From Cryptomeria japonica (taxonomy: Eukaryota; Streptophyta; Pinopsida; Cupressales; Cupressaceae): a DNA stretch of 64,000 bases. The stretch covers positions 824,119,396-824,183,395 of the forward strand of contig NC_081414.1 of the NCBI RefSeq assembly GCF_030272615.1, given 5' to 3'. A model generated the notes under the pieces. It saw nothing but the letters and a program-made list of their open reading frames with translations. It did no database searches and was not told where the DNA came from. The first letter of the stretch is position 1; each line of letters begins with the position of its first letter. The position numbers and the translations under genes were made by a program. Of the stretch, positions 56,633 to 64,000 are shown in pieces.

Positions 56633-58216
56633 TGGTGTAGGGTCACTTAGAAAATTTTGGTAACTTTGTTTCCAGAATATTGGAATCATGTTTTTAATTT
56701 TGTAATAAGGCCAAGAGGCCATTGAGTGTGTGCTCAAATGATTGTAAGAGCCCTTAGAGTCTTTGTTTGCCCAATATTGGCATGTGAGCTCTTAAGGGTG
56801 CGAGGTAGAGCACTTAATAGGATAAGTTGTTTTTGGGTTAATGTAGGTTGGTTGATGTTGTTTTGAAGTTGTTAAGGTCATAGGAGTCATTTGAAAGTGA
56901 CCATGTTTGAGTTTGAGCAAAGTTTCTCATAGCAACTTTGTGACATTTTCATACACCAATAGCTAGTTGGTTGTCACAATTGGTTGTGAGTGTGTGTAAC
57001 TACTCCAAGGCCAGTATAAGGATTGGAAAGACCGATGATAATCGGTTGTTAAAATATCTGAAACAAATAAACTAATTTGGTTTTCCATTTGGTGTGTTTT
57101 TCTGAGTTACTGCTTGTTCTTTGCAATTTTCTACGGCTTGTACAGATTGATACTTCCAAAATAGGGATATTGATTGTTAGCCTCATTTCTTACCTTCATT
57201 TTTTATTTGGTTTGGAGTCTTAAAGTTTTGTAATTTGTGAATAATCTTTATTTTGTTTCAGGCAGGTTCAAAGGTCTTAAAAACCAGGGTTTTTAGACCA
57301 AAATAGCTCCAACCTAACATTGCATGGTGGATACTCACTCTGAAACCTTGTAGAATGTCAACTTGTAATGTATCCTATTTTTTCTTTTTAGTTTTGAGAT
57401 AGGGTAAGATAAACCAAAGATTTGCCACCATACCCTACGCTTGGCACATTGAGTTGGCAAGCATTAGGAATCATGGATAACATGCCCTAATTGTGTGAAT
57501 CTAGTGGGTGGAGGTGAAGTATGATTGGAATATAATTCCATATGGAAGTAAAAACCTAAAACCAACATTAGTTCCCAAAGGAAATCGGACTAGCGAAGGA
57601 GTTTTTAAACAATCCCTACTTTTTAGGCCTAGAAAGGGGCAACTATGCCTAATTAGCTCGGTAAGGGTTAGATATGTTAATGAAAAAACCCATCTTAGGT
57701 TTTGCAATATTGTATGTAAACCCCAAAAGGGTGTCTGGAATGTAAAATATTTCATAGGGTTTTTCATGAAGTTTAGCAGATAAATGCAGAATACCCCGCT
57801 GACAGGGCTACTAGAATTAGGTCTCCTACTAGGCCTAAAAGTGCAGTTTGTTTGTAAAACACCAAACCGGTAAATGAAAAATATCTTGAGAAAGGAGGAG
57901 GATTGGGAACCCTTACAAAACCACCCATCCTCATATGTGTAGTGTAGGGAATGAAGATCTTGTGGTAGAGGGGTTGACTCTCCGGTTGAGTGTGAAAGGG
58001 AGTGGGAAAACAAGGTCTCCTAGCCAAGAAAATGGAACTCACAAAACAACAAGTGCTTATCCTAGCCTAAGGACCTTGGGAATGTCAGAGAGGGTAATTC
58101 ATGCAGACCCTTGGAGGGTGTGAGGTGCAGAATCATTGGATGGTTCTTGTGTAGCTTGGAGGAGATACCTAGACAAGGTAGTACAAATAGGTGAAGAGTC
58201 AACTCACTCTACATCA
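56633..58216 (+). repeat. Gypsy-5 3' LTR
   Basis: 1,584 bp, TGGTGTAGGGTCAC ... CTACATCA, collinear with 44197-45809. Confidence 0.92.
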
Positions 58217-58221
58217 CTAAA

Positions 58222-59282
58222 CCAAACTTCTTTAGTAATTCCTACACATATTTAGTTTGAGATATAAATATACCTTTTCCAGTTAGTGAAATTTTCAAAC
58301 CTAAGAAAAATTTCATCTCACCAATCATAGACATCTCAAATTCTTTCTACATATCACCGCAAACTTCATGCTTAAATCATCATCTCCTCCAAAGATAATA
58401 TCATCAATAGAGACTTCAAAAATCAAGATGTTATCATTTTCTATCTTAAACTACAGATTACTATCAGTAGGACCTTTATTGAATCCAAATTTCAACAAAT
58501 ACTTATCTAGTCTAGCATACCAAACTCTAGGGGATTTTTTTTATCCATAAAGAGCTTTCTTCAACTTACATACCATGTCCCCATCATCTAATAATCAAAA
58601 TCCATTAGGTTGCTCAATGTAGACTTCTTCCTCAATATCACCATTCAAAAAGGTAGATTTGACATCCAGATCTAATATACCTTGAAATCTTTATAAGAAA
58701 CATATGCAAGCAATAATCTAACAGCTTCAAGTCTGGCCACTAGAGAAAAAGTATCCTCATAGTCAATTCTTTCTTTCTGTGAATATCCTTGGCAAACCAA
58801 TCTAGCTTTATTTCTGACAACTTCGCCGGATCCATTCAATTAGTTCCTAAATACCCATTTAGTACCTATAACATTCTTATCCTTGGGTCTAGGAACAAGC
58901 TCCCAAGTGTTGTTCTTTTCAATTTGATCTAATTCATCTTCCATAGCTCTCATCCAATTTTCATCTTTACAAGCTTCAACAACATCTTTAGGTTCAACTT
59001 TAGAAATCAAACACACTTCTTTAGTAGCTAACCTTCTTCTAGTCATCACTCCTTTATTTTTATCACCAAAAATCTAATTTTAGAATGATTCAGTCTTACA
59101 TACCTCAGAGTCTTCTGATTGTTCTGATTCGCAGGTTCATGTACCTCTTCACTGGCAGCAACAACATCTCGATTAACTATCTCTACCGAATCAATCTGCT
59201 TAGGTTCTTTAGTCTAAATAGGAGATAAAACAATATGATGTCCATCATCATATCCACATACTCTGATCTCTTTTCCAAGGTT
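58222..59282 (-). pseudogene. Copia-3 reverse transcriptase
   Basis: EDELDQIEKNNTWELVPRPK and NVIGTKWVFRN lie at 58840-59049. The RT continues through broken frames to the active site, read as SIDDIIFGG near 58390-58412 (YVDD in relatives). It joins the connection domain beyond Gypsy-5. VEPKDVVEACKDENWMRAM just upstream marks the integrase-RT linker. Confidence 0.88.
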
Positions 59283-60737
59283 CTAATCCACCTTCATATT
59301 TGCACTTTCAACTATCTTTATCAGTCTCTTATTGTAGCAATGGTAGCCTTTTCTCTTTGTAGAGTATCCCAAGAAAATTCCTCCATCACTTCTATTATCA
59401 AACTTTCCTATATCCTCATCTCTCTTGATATAATATTTGCTACCAAAAAATCTAAAATATCTCATAGTAGGAACATGACCAGACCATAACTCATAAGGGG
59501 TCTTACCGGTATCACCTTTGATATGAACTTTGTTGAATGTGTAAACAAAAGTGCTAATAGCTTCTCTCCAATAGATCTTCAGAACATTCCCTTCAATCAA
59601 CATAGTCCTTGCATCATCTAAGACATTTATGTTCTTCCTTTCAACAACTCCATTTTGCTAAGGGGTTCTAGGAGTAGATAGTTGTCTTCTAATCCCATGC
59701 TTTTCATAGAATGAATTGAACTCACCAGAACAAAATTATCCACCTATATCATACCTTAGACATTTCACCTTTAGTCCAGACTTAGTCTCAACCTTTGCTT
59801 TGAATATCTTGAATTTGTTCAATGCTTCTGATTTCTCCTTCAAAAAGACAACCCACATCATCCTGGAATAATCATCAATTAGCAGCATAAAATATCTATC
59901 AGCCTGCACACTTCTAACATTTGTAGGTCCACATAGGTCAGTATGCACAAGATCTAGCAACCATCAAATGTATACTGTTTTCTCTTGAAAGAAATCCTTG
60001 TTTGCTTACCCAACTAGAATTCCTTACAAACCGATTAGTAGGATTAACAATCTTAGGAAGATCTCTAACAAGTTGTGTAGAACTAATCTCAATCATTGAA
60101 TCAAGTTAACATGACACATTCTCCTATGCCACAACCAACTCATCAATCTGAGCAATCAAACAACTTTTCTCACTGGTATTCAAGTGAAAAATGTTACCTT
60201 CAGTCTTAGTTCTAGTTGCAATCTCTATATCGAAGGTATTTAGGATCTTGCATTTTCCATTCTTGAATTGTAGATCATAACCTTTATCAACCATCTATCC
60301 AACACTCAAAAGATTATGCTTCAAACCTTCAACATACAAGACATCATCAATGTTATGCTTACCATCAAAATAAATAGAACCTCTACCACGGATCACACAG
60401 GGTCTGTCATCTCCAAATCTTACTATTCCACAATCATATCTTTCTATACTCACAAATTTACTTTTATCATCAGTCATATGATGTGAACAACCGCTACCAA
60501 TCACCCATTCATCTTTCTCTTCAACTTTAGCAACTAAAGATTCTCCTTAATAATACAGCTAGTGGAATCAATAGGTACCAGTCTATCTTCTTTAATGGCA
60601 ATAGACACAACTTCATCTCCTTCTGATTCTGAATCTGTAACACCTTCATCAGCAGAATAATAACAGTTCTTCTAATTCATATACTTCCAATTAGACTTCT
60701 AAGGCTTATCATACTTGTCATGCTTCTCATATCTATC
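59283..60737 (-). pseudogene. Copia-3 protease and integrase
   Basis: The protease block reads MIGSGCSHHMTDDKSKF (60504); the catalytic DSG is GSG, so the Asp is lost. Then VLYVEGLKHNLLSVG. Integrase core: DLVHTDLCGP, MLLIDDYSRMMWVVFLKEK, RYDIGG with a stop directly after, then QNGVVERKN (about 59620), and GETGKTPYELWSGHVPTMRYFRFFGSKYYIKRDED. The D, D and E integrase residues are all present but separated by stops and shifts. Confidence 0.9.
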
Positions 60738-61455
60738 TGTAGATACATAAAATTGTCCTATCTAATTAAATAAATATTTTTTATTTATTTAATTATTTTA
60801 GCCTAATTCTTCTATTAATTAAATAAATCTTTATTTATTTAATTAATTCATTTATCCTCTTCTAGCCTTATTTCTCATTTAAATAAATACTTTTATTTAT
60901 TTAAATTACCCTTTTCCAAAATTAAATAAATATTTTATTTATTTAATTGATCCCACTTCCTCTATTAATTAAATAAATCTTTATTTATTTAATTAATTCA
61001 TTAGCCTTTTCTACCCATGACACATGTCATTCATCTCGTAATTCCTACACTACTTACCCTCTCATTATTTTCTTATTTCCTTTACCTACCCTTTAATCCT
61101 AGCCAACTATTTATCTTTTACACCTCTTAATCTTATCTCTTCATTTCTTATAGTGTCTTCTATATAAGGAGATACTTCCTTCATTATCAATCCTCCTAAG
61201 CACTCCCAAGGAACTTTCATATGCAATCAAGCTATCAACCACATTTCCATTCTTTGTTGAGCTCTTGTGCACACATAAAATCTGAGAGCAAATATATCAA
61301 GCAAGATCAATGGAGATAGGAAGAATGGAGATTCAAACCCTATTGGACATGTGATGGTATAATCTTTGTGATTTCATTGATTTGCATTGTCTTAGGTAAT
61401 CTTCATATGTTATGGTGGATCTTTGTTGTTGTTAGGCTAGGGTTTTATGGTTGAA
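60738..61455 (+). mobile_element. Probable solo LTR nested in Copia-3 gag/protease junction
   Basis: About 718 bp that interrupt the gag-protease region. It starts TGTAGATACATAAAATTGTC. Five or so copies of TTATTTATTTAATTAA-type palindromes follow, then a TATA box (CTATATAAGG, about 61158) and GCTAGGGTTTTATGG at the end. Flanks CTATC (60733-60737) and CTATT (near 61457) may be the duplication, but the right terminus lacks a clean CA end. The TG start and internal promoter favour a gypsy-type solo LTR. Confidence 0.6.
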
Positions 61456-62354
61456 TCTATTTGTCTTTCAATATTGTTGTTTCCATTTTCACCATAAACA
61501 CTATCATTCCTATCATGCCTGTCATATTTAGCCATTCTCTGTGGGCATCTAGAAGCAAAATGTCCTATCTTGTTGAAAGAGAAACATTTCAAAGACAATT
61601 TTCCATCATACTTACCGACTCCTTTAGGAAGTCTCTGGGCAATCAATGCTTCAAGCTCATCCAACTCTCTTTCTTGCTCTTCCATTTCTCTTCTCTCTCT
61701 TTCATATCTAGATATTCTTCACTCATTAGGATCAAACTTCATCTTTCCAGATATAGATGTTGATGCTCTAAATGTTGTCTCGGACTTTCCATGTGATTCT
61801 CCAAACTCACTTAGCTCAAATGCAACAATCTTTCCAACCAGTATATTTGTTATCACTGTAGTCACACTCTACACCACCTTAGCATCAATCTCATCTTCTT
61901 CAAGGGTTCCACCAGCACATCTGATACCTAGGACAAGGTCATTCACCTTAGCCATGAAAGAGTATATGTTCTCATCATCTCCCATCTTCAACATCTCATA
62001 TTTTCCTTTCAAACTCTGCAGCTTAGCAACTTTCTCCTATTTGTCTCCTTCATACAGGATTTCAAGCTTCTCCCAGATCTCATGTGTAGTATGAAGTCCC
62101 ATTGCATTTGTCATTTTAGAATTAGTTAGGGCAATAATAAATGCTTCCTTCGCTCTAATATTATGTTCAACTTCCTTGATCTCATCAGTAGTAATTGGTA
62201 CATCTGGAGGAGAAGAATAGGCATTTTTTGTAATCATCCAGTAACCTTCTCTAAGACATTTTAAGTGAACTTCCATTTGGTTCTTCCATATAGCATAGTT
62301 ACTTCCATCAAATCTTGGATTGTCCTTCTTAAAGATGACACCTATAGCTGCCAT
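61456..62354 (-). pseudogene. Copia-3 gag
   Basis: ATG at 62354: MAAIGVIFKKDNPRFDGSNY, then AIWKNQMEVHLKCL and the UBN2-like HEIWEKLEILYEGD. After a stop it continues (KGKYEMLKMGDDENIYSF). The zinc knuckle CFSFNKIGHFASRC at about 61590 has Phe in place of the second Cys. It is cut near IERQIDS by the solo LTR. Confidence 0.88.
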
Positions 62355-62396
62355 CCTGGATCTTCTCAAGTAGTTAATCTTCTTTTGGAGGATCTA

Positions 62397-62408
62397 GCTC
62401 TAATATCA
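62397..62408 (-). promoter_or_regulatory. Copia-3 primer-binding site (eroded)
   Basis: Plus GCTCTAATATCA is the complement of TGATATTAGAGC, two transitions from TGGTATCAGAGC. Confidence 0.8.
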
Positions 62409-62410
62409 AT

Positions 62411-63652
62411 TGTTACTAGTATAGAGGAGGAAAATTGAGAGGGGGGTGAATAAGTTTTCACCAGATCTACAAACTTAACTACAAAAATAGATCTAATAAA
62501 TTGCAACAATAATAAAGATAAGTAAATTGATAGCACAATACACAACACGAAGATTTTGATGTGGAAAAACCGGTTAAGGAAAAAACCACGGTGGGAACCT
62601 ACTCATAGTAAGATGACACTATATAGCAGTATGTGAAAATATTACAATGGGGAATGCACATGCATTCAGGCACACTACCTAGAGCTCACTGCTCAAAAGA
62701 TAATGACTCGGAATGCTACAACCCTTAGGGAAGTCTCACTGACTTATGTAACAAGATTCAGACTACAATCTAGAAGAAATGAACTAAAAGAATAACATCT
62801 CCAAATGCTTGATTATAATTCCAGTTAAGCACAATTGTTTGCTCTGTAACACCAATATCTCCTCAATCACACCACTAAAAGATGAATCACTTGATCACAC
62901 ATACACTACTCTCTGATAATGTAGACACAACCTTGATATATAAATTACATAACATCATCACCTATTTATACAATCCATCAACCTTGATAACAAAGTCGGC
63001 TAAACCCTTAACTCATAATTATAAAATTACATCACACAATACAAAGATTGACCACCAGACCAATATAATGATTTACATGACATAGCATGGACCTAATTCA
63101 AATTACCAAATGTGAAATACCACCGAAAATCACTCCAATAACAAATGCAACACGCAACACAACCAAGAAAACCACATAACACGAAAATAGTCACTGGTTC
63201 ATGAAAACCACCAATAAATCGCACAAAGATAATGTAGATCATGAAAAAAAATAGGACACAATTAGGAAATACCAACAAGCACATTAGCATCATCAGAAAC
63301 AACTACACCAACACCACTTATCAAATCTTCATCGATCGACATCTAAAAACTCAAGAACACAACCAATCAACAACTACCATGAAGAAAGATAACTTGCGAA
63401 GCACCAAATCATGAACCATCTAAAATGAAGATACACAAGACAATCCTAAACATCATCCCAAAATCTCAGCACAAGATCTGATCACACCAGAATATACCAA
63501 AGGAAATACTAAACTCTGCAAAGTGCTAATCAACAAAGCAAAACTACTAACCGGATCATAAGATCTTTCCAATTTGTACACACCAGAGAAATTCACGGGA
63601 ATATGTTGATATCAATGACAACAACATATCCTAGCAGCAACAATGTCCAACA
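62411..63652 (-). repeat. Copia-3 5' LTR (right copy)
   Basis: 1,242 bp, TGTTACTAGT ... GTCCAACA on the plus strand, collinear with 35184-36348 apart from an extra block of about 75 bp at 63280-63355. Confidence 0.92.
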
Positions 63653-63657
63653 ATCTA

Positions 63658-64000
63658 ATCAAGCTTAACACTAATTGTAAAGCAAATTGAACTTTAAGCA
63701 TAACACTCAACCAAAATAAAGCCCTAACTTTTAACCATATTAAACACTAATATTAAATCAAAATAAAGATTAACTATGAACCTAACTAAATCATAATCTA
63801 GATTGAATTGTAAACCTAACACCAAATTAAACCCTAGTAGTAAACCAAATTGAAGCCTAACTTTAAATAAAATGAACACGAATTTCAAATAAAATGAAAC
63901 TCTAAATATAAACCAAAATGATTTGTAACCCTAACCCTAATCATAATTAAATTATAAACCAAATTAAACCCTAACAATAAACCTAAACCAAAATATACTA
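63658..64000. repeat. AAACCCTAA-rich degenerate repeat, right side of Copia-3
   Basis: Continuation of 35082-35183: AAACCCTAG, ACCCTAACCCTAAT and ATTAAACCCTAACA at irregular spacing among words such as AAACCAAA and AAATAAAATGAA. It runs to the window end. Confidence 0.7.

Larger units (their letters stand above)
44197..58216 (+). mobile_element. Gypsy-5: chromodomain Ty3/gypsy element with NA-6 nested inside
   Basis: LTRs 44197-45809 and 56633-58216 start TGGTG and end CTACATCA. Flanks CTAAC (44192-44196) and CTAAA (58217-58221) form a duplication with one mismatch, and removal restores Copia-3 (KKFGL/DDSKPVGTP). The interior order is gag, protease, RT, RNase H, integrase, chromodomain. About 22 of the first 285 LTR positions differ by eye. 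NA-6 interrupts integrase at 49583-55735. Without it the element is about 7.9 kb. Confidence 0.92.
35184..63652 (-). mobile_element. Copia-3: Ty1/copia element carrying three nested insertions
   Basis: From TGTTAGCAAC (35184) to GTCCAACA (63652) with a perfect ATCTA duplication (35179-35183, 63653-63657). LTRs are 35184-36348 and 62411-63652. It holds NA-4 (36697-43452), Gypsy-5 (44197-58216) and a probable solo LTR (60738-61455). Without them it is about 7 kb. Gag, protease, integrase, RT and RNase H are present on the minus strand in copia order, all broken. Confidence 0.93.

Noticed and set aside
57501-58042. 170-codon minus-strand frame inside the Gypsy-5 3' LTR
   Set aside because: Lies wholly in LTR sequence; the equivalent stretch in the 5' LTR is broken and no motif is present.
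63658-64000. True telomere
   Set aside because: CCCTAAA-like words are irregular and mixed with other AT-rich words; no run of perfect units.

Overview
The window looks like a piece of a large, transposon-filled seed-plant nuclear genome. I favour a gymnosperm because of the long nested LTR elements, slow decay and scarcity of genes, but that is inference; nothing here names a species. More than four fifths of the sequence can be assigned to mobile elements. Most boundaries were found by matching target-site duplications (TSDs), TG...CA LTR ends, primer-binding sites (PBS, initiator-Met type TGGTATCAGAGC) and purine tracts. I call the elements Copia-1 to Copia-3, NA-4, Gypsy-5 and NA-6; these are local labels only.

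Left part. Copia-1 (33-9423, minus strand, TSD GTGAG) holds two solo LTRs: 2977-4306 in its reverse transcriptase, and 8478-9221 (TSD AGATC) in its right LTR. Copia-2 (9676-25779, plus strand) has a full 5' LTR, but its 3' LTR stops after 65 bp. Copia-2 is split at 12438-22657 by a 10.2-kb DNA transposon with GGGT...ACCC inverted ends and a TGAA duplication. That transposon carries two convergent genes. One is a decayed transposase-like gene with a D...DNCTGQFKN...GHGKGEHDGAG core. The other is a spliced proline-rich partner gene with tandemly duplicated exons. It is the most unusual object in the window.

Middle part (25780-35183). This is the only non-LTR stretch. It holds one plausible host gene (27809-28639, minus, two exons, 233 aa, three membrane segments), several short tandem duplications, a decayed plant L1-type LINE cut off in its reverse transcriptase, and an AAACCCTAA-rich degenerate repeat.

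Right part. Copia-3 (35184-63652, minus, TSD ATCTA) sits in that AAACCCTAA-rich repeat. It contains NA-4 (36697-43452), Gypsy-5 (44197-58216, a chromodomain Ty3/gypsy element) and a probable solo LTR (60738-61455). Gypsy-5 in turn contains NA-6 (49583-55735). NA-4 and NA-6 have no recognisable pol. Each instead carries one very long unknown reading frame.

Almost all coding regions are broken, mostly by stop codons that single C-to-T changes would explain (CAG to TAG, CAA to TAA, CGA to TGA). That pattern fits decay of methylated, silenced DNA. A C-rich-loop hairpin close to the LTR end is shared by all the Copia-type LTR families here, and its outer stem pairs differ between families in a compensating way.
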